From JAHBXL01 sp964409775 (lineage in GTDB: Bacteria > Planctomycetota > Phycisphaerae > Phycisphaerales > UBA1924), in the NCBI GenBank assembly GCA_964409775.1, contig CAYPEI010000007.1, forward strand, positions 67,722 to 131,721: a stretch of DNA of 64,000 bases, given 5' to 3'. The notes below the pieces were generated by a model that was given only the letters and a program-made list of their open reading frames with translations, ran no database searches and was not told the DNA's origin. Position numbers and translations under genes: made by a program. Each line of letters begins with the position of its first letter. Within the stretch, counting starts at the first letter, position 1. Positions 34,104 through 43,366 of the stretch are shown one piece after another.

Positions 34104-35117
34104 ATGAACCGGATGGAACAGGGACCTGCGTTGGGTCGTCGTGAGGCGATTGCGCGTGCCGCGGCGGGCATGGGCCTTGCCGGCGCGCTGCTCGCCGGCT
34201 CGGGCGCGACCATGCCGGGCGCGAACGCAAGTCCGCTTCCGCAATCCCCCCGCAAGCGCGTGCTGCGGCTGGCGCACCTGACGGACATCCATGTCCAGCC
34301 CGAGAGGCGGGCCGGACTGGGACTGGCCGCCGCGCTCCGACATGTGCAGTCGCTCAAGGACAAGCCGGAACTGGTGCTGACCGGGGGCGACCTGGTCATG
34401 GACAGTTTCGCCGCAGATGCAGCCCGCACCCGCACGCAGTGGGACCTGTGGCAAAGCGTGCTGAGGCAGGAGTGCTCGCTGGGGGTTGAGCACTGCATCG
34501 GCAACCACGACATCTGGGGCTGGAACCACGAGAAATCCGGCGCGAACGGGAGCGAGCCTCTGTACGGTCAGAAGTGGGCGATGGAGATGCTCGGCCTGGC
34601 TTCCCGATACCGCGCATTCGACCGCGCGGGCTGGCGGTTCATCGTGCTCGATTCGACCTTCAGGGTGGGAAACGGGTACACGGCGAAGTTGGACGACGAG
34701 CAGTTCGCCTGGCTGGAGCAGACGATCTCTCAAACGCCCGGAACGACGCCCGTGCTGGTGCTGTCGCACATCCCGATCATCTCCGCGAGTGCCTACTTCG
34801 ACGGCGAGAACGAGAAAGAAGGCGACTGGAAAGTGCCCGGATCATGGATGCACATCGATGCACGACGCATCAAGGACTTGTTCCTGCGGCACCCCAACGT
34901 GCGCCTGTGTCTCTCGGGCCACATCCACCTGGTGGACCGCGTGGACTACCTCGGCGTGACCTATCTCTGCAACGGCGCGGTGTCCGGCGGATGGTGGAAG
35001 GGACCCAACCAGGAGTGCGAGCCGGGGTATTGCGTCGTGGACCTGTTCGACGACGGTTCGTTCGAACACGCCTATGTGACCTATGGCTGGGAGGTTGCGC
35101 CGGAGGATCGGGAGTAG
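34104..35117 (+). CDS. Calcineurin-type metallophosphoesterase, probably Tat-exported
   Basis: A 337-residue protein with a twin-arginine-like signal (GRREAIARAAAGMGLAGALL). The two-metal phosphoesterase motifs appear in order: DIH (LTDIHVQ), GD (TGGDLVMD), GNHD (IGNHDIWG), H (VLSHIP) and GHxH (SGHIHL). The family hydrolyses phosphomonoesters, phosphodiesters or nucleotides, and the substrate here is unknown. The Arg-Arg pair followed by a moderately hydrophobic segment suggests export of the folded, metal-loaded enzyme. It sits between two dockerin genes in the same direction, so a role in extracellular nutrient release is plausible. Confidence 0.85.
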   Translation: MNRMEQGPALGRREAIARAAAGMGLAGALLAGSGATMPGANASPLPQSPRKRVLRLAHLTDIHVQPERRAGLGLAAALRHVQSLKDKPELVLTGGDLVMDSFAADAARTRTQWDLWQSVLRQECSLGVEHCIGNHDIWGWNHEKSGANGSEPLYGQKWAMEMLGLASRYRAFDRAGWRFIVLDSTFRVGNGYTAKLDDEQFAWLEQTISQTPGTTPVLVLSHIPIISASAYFDGENEKEGDWKVPGSWMHIDARRIKDLFLRHPNVRLCLSGHIHLVDRVDYLGVTYLCNGAVSGGWWKGPNQECEPGYCVVDLFDDGSFEHAYVTYGWEVAPEDRE

Positions 35118-35220
35118 GCAGCGGGCCGGGATTTGTCTTGGCCGGGAACCGCCCCGCGGCGATACTGCATGGTGGTCGGCTGCTCCCGCCGCGATCTGCA
35201 CGCCAACGGAAGCGATTGCA

Positions 35221-36405
35221 ATGCTCACCACGGCTCGGGCTCTGCTGGTCGCAATCTGCTGCACTGCCGCGGCGGCACAGCCCCTGACCGTGGCTCATCG
35301 ATCGACCGTGCCGCTTCCCAACTCGACCATCGACCAGCACGGCGAGGCGTTCACCATCTCCGGCCTGAGCGGGATCGCCTACGTGGGCTCGTCGTCCACA
35401 CCGGGCCTCCACCGGTTTGCAGCGGTGATGGACAACTCAAACCGGCTGGTCATTCTCGATGCAGCGCTGACGGGCAACGCCTCGATCTCGAGCGTTACGG
35501 TCGTGGGCGGCCTGACGCTTGCGCTGGCCGCGGACTTTGAGGACATCGCCATCCGCGCCGACGGACTAGGCGTGCTGCTATGCGAAGAGGGCACACCGGG
35601 AGTCCGCGAGTTCGACCTCGCCACCGGGGCCGCGGGACCGGCGTTGCCCACACCTCCCGTCTTTTTCAACCGGCGCGACAACTTCGGTTTCGAGGCGCTC
35701 TGCCTGTCGCGAGGCATGCTCTGGACTGCCAACGAGGAGGCGCTCGTTGTGGATGGACCGGCGTCGTCACAATCTGCGGGCTCGCTGGTCCGCCTGCTGC
35801 GCTTCGATGCACAGTCCGGATCGTTCACGCCGGGGCCGCAATACGCCTATCGGTGCGAGCCGCTTCATGGCTCGCCGGTCTCGGGCTCGCGGAGCGGCCT
35901 GGTCGCGCTGAGCATCCTGCCGAGCGGACGCATGCTGGCGCTCGAGCGATCGTTCGCGTTCAACCTGTCGGGCCTGTTCCGGTCAAGGCTCTTCGAGATC
36001 GCCCTGGACAACGCGACGGAGGTTTCGGGCCTCGCGTCGCTCGCCGTTCCCGGGCTCACGCTCGTGACCAAGACTCCGCTCTGGTCGGGAAACCTGAACA
36101 ACCTCGAGGGGCTCTGCGTCGGTCCGGCGCCTGCGGCGGGCGGGCGGGTGCTGCTCGGCATCGTGGACGACGGCGACCCGATCAGTTCGAACGCGCTCGT
36201 CTCGTTCCATGTAACCGGACCCACGGAAGCCCCGTGCGCTGCCGATTCCGATGGCTCCGGCGATGTCGGTGTGCCCGACATCTTTGTCTTTCTCGGCTGG
36301 TGGTTCGCCTCGGACCCAAGGGCCGACATCGACGGCACGGCGGGGATCGCCGTGCCGGACATCTTCGCATTCCTCGCGCTGTGGTTCGCCGGCTGCGCCG
36401 CCTGA
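35221..36405 (+). CDS. Secreted phytase-like esterase-domain protein with GC-type dockerin
   Basis: A 394-residue exported protein from the ATG at 35221, with a short signal peptide (ALLVAICCTAAAAQ). The body matches the 'esterase-like activity of phytase' beta-propeller family: TISGLSGIAYVG, then ADFEDIAI, NFGFEALCLSRGMLWTANEE and GLVALSILPSGRMLALERSF, ending in NLEGLCVG and LLGIVDDGDP. Family members have been linked to phytate or ester hydrolysis, but activity is rarely shown. Two dockerin halves follow (DSDGSGDVGVPDIFVFLGWW and DIDGTAGIAVPDIFAFLALWFAGCAA); here two residues follow the Gly-Cys. It converges with the next gene. Confidence 0.83.
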   Translation: MLTTARALLVAICCTAAAAQPLTVAHRSTVPLPNSTIDQHGEAFTISGLSGIAYVGSSSTPGLHRFAAVMDNSNRLVILDAALTGNASISSVTVVGGLTLALAADFEDIAIRADGLGVLLCEEGTPGVREFDLATGAAGPALPTPPVFFNRRDNFGFEALCLSRGMLWTANEEALVVDGPASSQSAGSLVRLLRFDAQSGSFTPGPQYAYRCEPLHGSPVSGSRSGLVALSILPSGRMLALERSFAFNLSGLFRSRLFEIALDNATEVSGLASLAVPGLTLVTKTPLWSGNLNNLEGLCVGPAPAAGGRVLLGIVDDGDPISSNALVSFHVTGPTEAPCAADSDGSGDVGVPDIFVFLGWWFASDPRADIDGTAGIAVPDIFAFLALWFAGCAA

Positions 36406-36435
36406 GCCGCGCGTCGTTCTCGGGGCGGACCCGGC

Positions 36436-38130
36436 TTACTTCCAGACCTTGGACAGCAGTTCGTGCAGCGCCAACTCCGTGTCGTCGTCCTCGGGGATCC
36501 GGCTCTTCCACGCCGCGAGCCCCTCGTTCTGCATCGCGGTGTCGGACCGGAGGCGCCCCAGATAACTCAGCAGCAGTGCCGAGTCGCGCGACAGACGCGT
36601 GCCGCCGTTAGCGATGTCGATCCGCAACTGCTCGGCGATCTTGACCGACCTTTCTGCGCCCGGGATCAGCGCGGGGTTGTACTTGGCGGCGGCGAGTTCG
36701 GGATGATCGGCCAGGAGTGCTCGCAGGTTGCCTGACGCGGACAGGTACAGCCCCGCCCCGAGTTGCGCGTGCATCCTGCCGACCGCGGCCATCGGGTCGA
36801 TGGGCATGGCCGACATGGCGCGGGCAAAGCGATCCTCCGCGTCGAAGTAGCGGCCATCGCCCAGCGCCTGCTGGCCCGCCTGCATGTGCCCCGCATAGGC
36901 CGCCTGGTCGAGCGTCGGCTGCGCGGGCCGGAAGGTATCGATCCGCACGCCGCCCTCCCGCAGGATCTCGATCATGCGGGGCGAGAGGAAGTCCTCGACC
37001 TTCGGCTTTTCGCTCTTCGGCGGCGCAATCAGATCCTCGGGCTTCATGCCCGGGATCGGCAATGGAGTCTCCTTCGCGGGCTTCTCGGGCTGCGGCTTGT
37101 CAGGTGCCGCGGGCGAGGACTTCCCGTCCGGGGAAGCGCGGCCGTCCCGCGGCTTGCGGTCCTTGCCGTATCGCAGCGTGTCGCGCACCTGGTCAAGGTC
37201 CGTCTGCCAGGGGGCCGAGGGATCATCCGCCGCGAGGGGATCCGTCGGGCGTTCGACACCGGTCTTCTGGCTGTAACTCTCGCGGAACGCGTCAACAACC
37301 TTGGAATACGACTCGCTGCGCACCTGGGGAAGAACCGAACTCGGACCGAGGTTGGCGTCGATCCGGCTGCGCTTGGCGCCCGCCAGGTCGACGGGCGACG
37401 GCAGCCCGGCCGCGGTCGACTCCAGCCCGGTGAGTCCGAACGGCTTGGGCACCGCGGGCGTGCCCGCGCCGGTGTCGCCGGGCTTGGGCGCATTCGCCGA
37501 GAGATTGGCGCTCAGGCCCTGATCCTGCTGGAGCGGGTACCACGTGACGCCGAGCAGCGGCGATGCCGTGGCGGTGTACATGCCGCCGTTCTCGTCGGCG
37601 CGATAGCCCACGACGCTCGGTCGCACCGCCTGCGCGGTCAGATAGTCCGCGGTGCTGCGGAGCGAACTCGAAGCGGTGCTGCGGATAGGCTCGGCGGCCG
37701 AGAACGTCCGGGGCACGATGCCGAGCCCGCCGACCAGCGCCGACGGAAGGGCCTGGCCCGTGGTCGCCGCGAACTGGTACCGGATCGCATCCGAACCTCG
37801 CACGCCGATGGAGGGCAGGATGCTCTGGGCCGAGTCGCGCCGGAACGTGTACAGATCGTTGGATGGCAGGCCCACGGTGAAGTCCCGCGAGGGGCTATAG
37901 GCGGTGTTGCCGTGGAACGACTTGCCGCCGCCTGCCGAGCCGTTGAGGACGGCATCGTTGAACCGAATCGCCGAGTCGATGCTCCGGCTGGGCACGTTCC
38001 GCCCGCCCGAGCCGACCTGGAGGTTCCGGTCCAGCGCGCGCCCGTCCCCCAGCGCGTTCTGGCCGTGGGCAGTCCCCGCGAGAAACACCAGTGCCGCGGC
38101 CGCGATCGTGGGTCGAAGTGCGAGTGCCAT
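36436..38130 (-). CDS. Secreted TPR-like protein of unknown function
   Basis: A 564-residue exported protein; the ATG at 38130 has GGAGG about eight bases upstream and a signal peptide (PTIAAAALVFLAGTAHGQ) follows. Residues 25-330 are Ser/Gly/Asn-rich with motifs such as DSAIRFNDAVLNG. A highly charged Pro/Lys/Glu linker (about 335-385) follows. The last 180 residues form helical repeats resembling TPRs: YAGHMQAGQQALGDGRYFDA, then EDRFARAMSAMPIDPMAAVGR and HAQLGAGLYLSASGNLRALL. It lacks a dockerin. No family beyond the repeats is recognised; a scaffolding role is only a guess. Confidence 0.7.
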   Translation of the reverse strand: MALALRPTIAAAALVFLAGTAHGQNALGDGRALDRNLQVGSGGRNVPSRSIDSAIRFNDAVLNGSAGGGKSFHGNTAYSPSRDFTVGLPSNDLYTFRRDSAQSILPSIGVRGSDAIRYQFAATTGQALPSALVGGLGIVPRTFSAAEPIRSTASSSLRSTADYLTAQAVRPSVVGYRADENGGMYTATASPLLGVTWYPLQQDQGLSANLSANAPKPGDTGAGTPAVPKPFGLTGLESTAAGLPSPVDLAGAKRSRIDANLGPSSVLPQVRSESYSKVVDAFRESYSQKTGVERPTDPLAADDPSAPWQTDLDQVRDTLRYGKDRKPRDGRASPDGKSSPAAPDKPQPEKPAKETPLPIPGMKPEDLIAPPKSEKPKVEDFLSPRMIEILREGGVRIDTFRPAQPTLDQAAYAGHMQAGQQALGDGRYFDAEDRFARAMSAMPIDPMAAVGRMHAQLGAGLYLSASGNLRALLADHPELAAAKYNPALIPGAERSVKIAEQLRIDIANGGTRLSRDSALLLSYLGRLRSDTAMQNEGLAAWKSRIPEDDDTELALHELLSKVWK

Positions 38131-38278
38131 GCAATACCTCCGGGATGATCAACTCTACTGCTGATACCGGGTCAGGACATCTCCCGTTCGGCCGACGGCA
38201 GGTTTCTGATATCGGCCTGCCCGACGTTCGTCTTTGAATCATCCCTGACAGAGCCCTGCTGCGGCGTAAACTCCCCGC

Positions 38279-39937
38279 ATGACCACGGCCGCCGCGTACT
38301 ACATCACCACACCCATCTACTACGTCAACGACCGCCCGCACATCGGGCACTGCTACACCACGGTCGTGGCGGATGTGGCTGCGCGGTTCCAGAGGCTGAT
38401 CGGGCGGGACGTGTTCTTTCTGACCGGCACCGACGAGCACGCCGACAAGGTCGTGACCTCCGCCGCGGAGCACGGCGTCACCGCGCAGCAGTGGGCCGAC
38501 CGCAACGCGCAGGCGTTCAAGGAGGCGTTTGCGTTCCTGTCCTGCACGAACGACGACTTCATCCGCACAACCGAGGCGCGGCACCGCGAAAAGGTCAGCG
38601 CGTACATCCGGCGCCTGCTGGAGAGCGGCGCGGTCTACAAGGGCGACTACACCGGCTGGTACGACACCGGCCAGGAGGAGTACGTCACCGACACCGCCGC
38701 CCGCGAGAGCGACTACAAGAGCCCCGTCAACGGCCGGCCGCTCATCAAGCGGACCGAGCCGTGCTATTTCTTCCGCCTGTCGCAGTACCAGCGAAACCTG
38801 CTGGAACTGATCGACGGCCGGCACGACTTCGTCCGGCCCGATGCGCGCCGTCAGGAAGTCCTCGGGCGGCTGCGGCCGCCGGCACAACTGCACGATGTCC
38901 CGATCTCGCGGCCGGTGACGGATGACCCGGCCACGCAGTGGGGAATCCGCATCCCCGGCGATGAGGCGCACCGCGTGTATGTCTGGATCGATGCGCTGTT
39001 CAACTATCTGTCCGTGGTGGACACCCCCGAGCGCCGCCGCTACTGGCCCGCGGCCGTCCATCTCATCGGCAAGGACATCCTCTGGTTCCACGCGGTCATC
39101 TGGCCCGCGCTGCTGATGGCGCTCGGCGAGCCGCTCCCCCGCACCGTGTTCGGGCATGGGTGGTGGATCAGCGAAGGCCAGAAGATGAGCAAGTCGCTGG
39201 GCAACTTCGTCGACCTCGAGAAGGTGAAGGCCTATGCGGCCCGCTTCAGCCTGGATGCGCTGCGCTGGTTCCTCGCCACGCAGGGCCCGCTCACCGGCAA
39301 CGACGCCGACTTCAGCCATGCCAAGTTCGTCGAGACGTACAACGCCGAACTGGCCAACGGCATCGGCAACTGCGCTTCGCGCGTGGCGAACATGATCGAC
39401 AAGTACTTCGGCGGTGTCGTGCCCGACCCTTCGGGCCGCACCGCGCTGGCCGAACACGACTGGCCGCAGATCGTCGGCCGGCTGGTGACGGGGTGCGACG
39501 GCGCGATCCACCAGGCCGAGCGGTTCCACATCAACGAGGCGTTGCATGCCGCGGTCGAACTTGTGCGGAAGGTCGACGGCTACATCAATGTCACCGCGCC
39601 GTTCAAACTCGCCAAGCACGTCGATGTGGACCCGCTGAAGAAGGCCGAACTGGCGGTAATCCTCTATCACTGTGCCGAGGCCATCCGCATCGCGGCGTAC
39701 CTCTTCTGGCCCGCCATGCCCACGAAGATGGACGAACTGCTCACCCGCTGGGGTTGCCCCACGGGCACGCAGGCCGTGCAGCGCGGCACGATCCTGTCCG
39801 ACCTCGCCGCGTGGGGACCCGCAACGCCCAGCGGCCTACGGCCCGGCAGCCGGATCAGCAAGGGCGAGGGCGGCCTGTTCAACCGGGCGGATGCGTCGGA
39901 ACCGCCGCCGGGACCTCCGGAAGCCGCCGCGACCTGA
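38279..39937 (+). CDS. metG: Methionyl-tRNA synthetase
   Basis: MetG charges tRNA-Met. The protein has 552 residues. The class I signature HIGH is at residues 21-24 (RPHIGHCYTT) and KMSKS at 302-306 (GQKMSKSLGNF). Around the connective domain it reads YTGWYDTGQEEY where zinc-binding MetRS types have CxxC pairs, so it belongs to the zinc-free or reduced type. YVWIDALFNYLS and GKDILWFHAVIWPALLMALG are typical. The anticodon-binding domain ends near residue 500, and the tail is Pro/Ala/Gly-rich; the C-terminal tRNA-binding domain of longer MetRS forms is absent. No T-box or SAM riboswitch is seen in the 148 bases upstream. Confidence 0.93.
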   Translation: MTTAAAYYITTPIYYVNDRPHIGHCYTTVVADVAARFQRLIGRDVFFLTGTDEHADKVVTSAAEHGVTAQQWADRNAQAFKEAFAFLSCTNDDFIRTTEARHREKVSAYIRRLLESGAVYKGDYTGWYDTGQEEYVTDTAARESDYKSPVNGRPLIKRTEPCYFFRLSQYQRNLLELIDGRHDFVRPDARRQEVLGRLRPPAQLHDVPISRPVTDDPATQWGIRIPGDEAHRVYVWIDALFNYLSVVDTPERRRYWPAAVHLIGKDILWFHAVIWPALLMALGEPLPRTVFGHGWWISEGQKMSKSLGNFVDLEKVKAYAARFSLDALRWFLATQGPLTGNDADFSHAKFVETYNAELANGIGNCASRVANMIDKYFGGVVPDPSGRTALAEHDWPQIVGRLVTGCDGAIHQAERFHINEALHAAVELVRKVDGYINVTAPFKLAKHVDVDPLKKAELAVILYHCAEAIRIAAYLFWPAMPTKMDELLTRWGCPTGTQAVQRGTILSDLAAWGPATPSGLRPGSRISKGEGGLFNRADASEPPPGPPEAAAT

Positions 39938-39981
39938 TCGCCATTGCGGTCTCCGGCGATCGGGCGTAGGCTGCCCGGCCC

Positions 39982-42900
39982 ATGCTGACACCACTCTTCG
40001 CCCTGATCGCGGCCGGGATCGCCGCGACCGCCGGGACATCCGCCGCCCCCGCTCCCGTCGAGGAGCCGCGCGTTCTGCTGTTCACGCGGGCTGCCGGCTT
40101 CCGCCACGACTCCATCATCACGGGCGCTCAGGCCATTGCCCGCCTGGGGGATCAATCGGCGTTTGCCGTCGACCCGACCGACGACGCGGCCGACTTCACC
40201 GATGAGAACCTCAAGCGCTACCGCGCGGTCATCTTCCTCAACACCACCGGCGATGTTCTCGGCGATGCTCAGCAGGAAGCGATGCAGAGGTTCATTCGCG
40301 CGGGCGGCGGCTGGGTCGGCATCCACGCCGCGGCGGATGCCGAGTATGACTGGAAGTGGTACAGCGGGCTCGTCGGGGCCTATTTCAAGTCCCACCCAGC
40401 CGTGCAGCAGGCGTCGATCCTGGTGACCGATCGTTCGCACCCGGCGACGGCGCACCTGCCCGCACGGTGGACGCGCACCGACGAGTGGTACGACTACACG
40501 TCGAACCCGCGCGGGCGCGTGCATGTGCTCATGAGCCTTGATGAGTCGACCTACCGCGACGCGGCGATGGAGGGAGGCCCTCTCGATCACCCGATCGCCT
40601 GGTGCCAGGAGTACGACGGCGGCCGCGCGTTCTACACCGGGCTTGGACACACGCCCGAGTCGTTCGCCGAACCCGCATACCTGGATCACCTCAAGGGCGG
40701 CATCCTGTGGGCCGCGGGCCTGCTTCCCGGCGACGCGTCCGGCACGGTCGAGTCGTGCTACGAGAAGGTCATCCTCGATGAGCACGTCTCAGACCCGATG
40801 GAACTGACCCCGCTCCCCGACGGGCGCGTGCTGTTCATCGAACGCGGCGGAACGATCAAACTCTGGAAGCCGGACACCCGCGACAGCGTCGTCGCCGGCT
40901 TTGTCCACGTTTCCACGGAAATCGAGGACGGACTGCTGGGCGTCGCGCACGACCCGGACTTTACACGCAACGGCTGGATCTACGTGTACTACTCGCCCGA
41001 GGGCAATCAACCCATCCAGCGACTCTCCCGGTTCACGCTTGTCGGCGATGCGCTGGATCCAGCCGGTGAGCGGGTGCTGGTCACCGTCCCGACGCAGCGG
41101 AAGGAATGCTGCCACTCCGGAGGTTCGCTGGCCTTTGGCCCCGACGGCTGCCTGTTTCTCTCGACCGGCGACAACACCAACCCGTTCGCCTCGGACGGCT
41201 ACGCGCCGATCGACGGCCGGCCCGGGCGCGAGCCGTGGGACGCCCGCGGCTCCTCCGCGAACATGAACGACCTCCGCGGCAAGGTCCTCCGCATCCGGCC
41301 GAAACTCGACGGCACGTACGAGATTCCCGACGGCAATCTCTTCCCGCGCGACGGCTCCGCCGGCAGGCCCGAGATCTACGTCATGGGCTGCCGCAATCCG
41401 TTCCGCATCAGCATCGACCGCAACGGCGTGCTGTATTGGGGCGACGTCGGTCCGGATGCGAGCGAGGCCAGGGAGGGCCGGGGCCCGGCCGGGCACGACG
41501 AGTTCAACCGCGCGGACCAGCCGGGGAACTTCGGCTGGCCGCTGATCATCGCGGACAACAAGGCGTATCACGCGTACGACTTCGCCACTTCGACAAGCGG
41601 TGCGGCGTTCGATCCCGCTGCCCCGTTCAACGACTCGCCGAACAACACCGGCTCGCACCAACTCCCGCCCGCACAGCCCGCGTGGATCTTCTATCCCTAC
41701 GGCCAGTCGAAGGAGTTTCCGTGGGTGGGCGAGGGCGGACGCACGGCGATGGCCGGTCCGATGTACACGTATCGGCCGGCATCGGGCAGCCCGTTCCGCC
41801 TTCCCTCGTCGTTCGACGGCGCGCTGTTCATCTATGAGTGGACGCGGAACTGGATCAAGGTGGTGAGGTTCGATGAACGCGGCGAGATCCTCCATGTCGA
41901 ACCGTTCATGTCGGCCGCGAGGTTCACACGCCCGATGGACCTTGAACTTGGCCCCGACGGCTGCCTCTACGGCATCGAGTGGGGCACGGGCTTCGGCGGC
42001 GGCAACCCGGATGCCACCATCTTCCGCATCGAGCACTATCGCGACGGCGTCCGCCCTCCGCTGGCGCGGGCCGTTGCCTCAAGGACCGATGGAGGCGTGC
42101 CGCTGGCCGTCGAGTTCTCCGGCGCAGAGTCCAGGTCGCGGAACGCCGGCTCGGGGATCGACCTCGCATGGGACTTTGACGGCGATGGGAAGATCGATTC
42201 TCACGAGACCATCGCGCGGTTTACCTACACAAAGCCGGGTGAGTACACCGCGCGGCTCACCGTCACCGACCGCCGCCGCGGCATAGCGACCACCTCGGTT
42301 GCCAATATCCCCATCGTCGCGGGGAACACCTCGCCCGTGGTGCGGTTCGAGTGGCCGCCAAACGGCGGGATCGCGGATATCGGGAACAAAGTCGACTACC
42401 GGGTGCACATCGAAGACGCGGAAGACGGCGGGTTTGATCCGGTCCGCGATACAGACCGGCTCATCGTTCAGCCGCTTCTCGGGCACGACACGCACGCGCA
42501 CCCGTCGCGGCAATCGCACGATGCCCGGGGCGTCATCCAACTGGAGCAGAGCCTGCTCGAGAGCGAGCCCGCACAATCCGCGACGGGCGGCGGGGGCCAC
42601 GGCGAGGGCGCGAACATCTTCACCGTCATCAGCGCGACCTACTCGGATCGTCCGCAGAGCGGCGTCCGGGCGCTGACCTCTCGCGCGGAGGTCGTTCTCC
42701 AGCCGCGGCGGAAACAAGCCGAGCACTTTTCCGCCCAAAGCGGCATCGTCCTGGAGAAGTGCGATGACGAGGGAGGCGGCGTCGCGTGCGCGTACATCGA
42801 GAACGGCGACTGGGTGAACTACTCCCCGATCAACCTCCTGAACATCGACGCCCTGCGGTTCCGCGTTGCGTCGGACACGCAGGGCGGGACGATCGAAGTG

Positions 42901-43113
42901 CGCCTTGGCGCTCCGGATGGAACGCTGCTCGCCACAGCGCCCGTCGCCAACACCGGCGGGTGGCAGAAGTGGGCCACCATCGAATCGCCCATCGATGATG
43001 CGGCGCGTGCGACCGGCACCGGCTCGCTGTACCTGGTCTTCGCCGGCGGCAAGGGCTCGCTGTTCAACGTGAACTGGCTGGAGTTTGTGGGCAAGGGCGT
43101 GGGATCGAACTGA
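39982..43113 (+). CDS. Secreted ThuA - sugar dehydrogenase - PKD - CBM6-like fusion protein
   Basis: A 1043-residue exported protein. After a signal peptide (LFALIAAGIAATAGTSAA) a ThuA domain runs to about 250 (VLLFTRAAGFRHDSII, GGWVGIHAAADAEYDW, GHTPESFAEP). Next is a sorbosone/PQQ-type dehydrogenase propeller (about 255-690; DGRVLFIERGGTIKLW, GLLGVAHDPDF, GDNTNPF, YVMGCRNPFRI, DGCLYGIEWGTGFGG). Then come a PKD domain (AWDFDGDGKIDSHET) and a CBM6-like domain (AEHFSAQSGIVLEKCDDEGG, ENGDWVNYSPINL). ThuA-dehydrogenase fusions occur in planctomycetes and Bacteroidetes and are thought to oxidise external sugars. The haem domain often fused to them is absent here, but a related dehydrogenase at 62377 carries one. 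Confidence 0.87.
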   Translation: MLTPLFALIAAGIAATAGTSAAPAPVEEPRVLLFTRAAGFRHDSIITGAQAIARLGDQSAFAVDPTDDAADFTDENLKRYRAVIFLNTTGDVLGDAQQEAMQRFIRAGGGWVGIHAAADAEYDWKWYSGLVGAYFKSHPAVQQASILVTDRSHPATAHLPARWTRTDEWYDYTSNPRGRVHVLMSLDESTYRDAAMEGGPLDHPIAWCQEYDGGRAFYTGLGHTPESFAEPAYLDHLKGGILWAAGLLPGDASGTVESCYEKVILDEHVSDPMELTPLPDGRVLFIERGGTIKLWKPDTRDSVVAGFVHVSTEIEDGLLGVAHDPDFTRNGWIYVYYSPEGNQPIQRLSRFTLVGDALDPAGERVLVTVPTQRKECCHSGGSLAFGPDGCLFLSTGDNTNPFASDGYAPIDGRPGREPWDARGSSANMNDLRGKVLRIRPKLDGTYEIPDGNLFPRDGSAGRPEIYVMGCRNPFRISIDRNGVLYWGDVGPDASEAREGRGPAGHDEFNRADQPGNFGWPLIIADNKAYHAYDFATSTSGAAFDPAAPFNDSPNNTGSHQLPPAQPAWIFYPYGQSKEFPWVGEGGRTAMAGPMYTYRPASGSPFRLPSSFDGALFIYEWTRNWIKVVRFDERGEILHVEPFMSAARFTRPMDLELGPDGCLYGIEWGTGFGGGNPDATIFRIEHYRDGVRPPLARAVASRTDGGVPLAVEFSGAESRSRNAGSGIDLAWDFDGDGKIDSHETIARFTYTKPGEYTARLTVTDRRRGIATTSVANIPIVAGNTSPVVRFEWPPNGGIADIGNKVDYRVHIEDAEDGGFDPVRDTDRLIVQPLLGHDTHAHPSRQSHDARGVIQLEQSLLESEPAQSATGGGGHGEGANIFTVISATYSDRPQSGVRALTSRAEVVLQPRRKQAEHFSAQSGIVLEKCDDEGGGVACAYIENGDWVNYSPINLLNIDALRFRVASDTQGGTIEVRLGAPDGTLLATAPVANTGGWQKWATIESPIDDAARATGTGSLYLVFAGGKGSLFNVNWLEFVGKGVGSN

Positions 43114-43366
43114 GCGACTGCTCTTCGCAGCGTTGTGCCCGTGGCCGCTTCAAGGCTCGTTCTGCGCGGAGGCTTTCCCGCGACGCGGCGAGCACCGCTC
43201 GCCGGCATTTCGCCGAGGCATGTGCGGAGAGACCGCAGGTTATGGGACGTTCATGTGACGTGGCACGCGCGGATTATTCTGCAGGGTGTTGCATGAGGGG
43301 GCTGCGCAGGCGAGAATGCTGATTACCGATCGGTTTGACCATAATTGACTGTGGAAAGGCGGTGCC

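Noticed and set aside
9592..36405. Classical cellulosome
   Set aside because: No cohesin, scaffoldin or cellulase gene is seen; the tails differ from clostridial dockerins and end in Gly-Cys.
38131..38278. Riboswitch or T-box upstream of metG
   Set aside because: No SAM-riboswitch core or T-box sequence could be found in the 148 bases.
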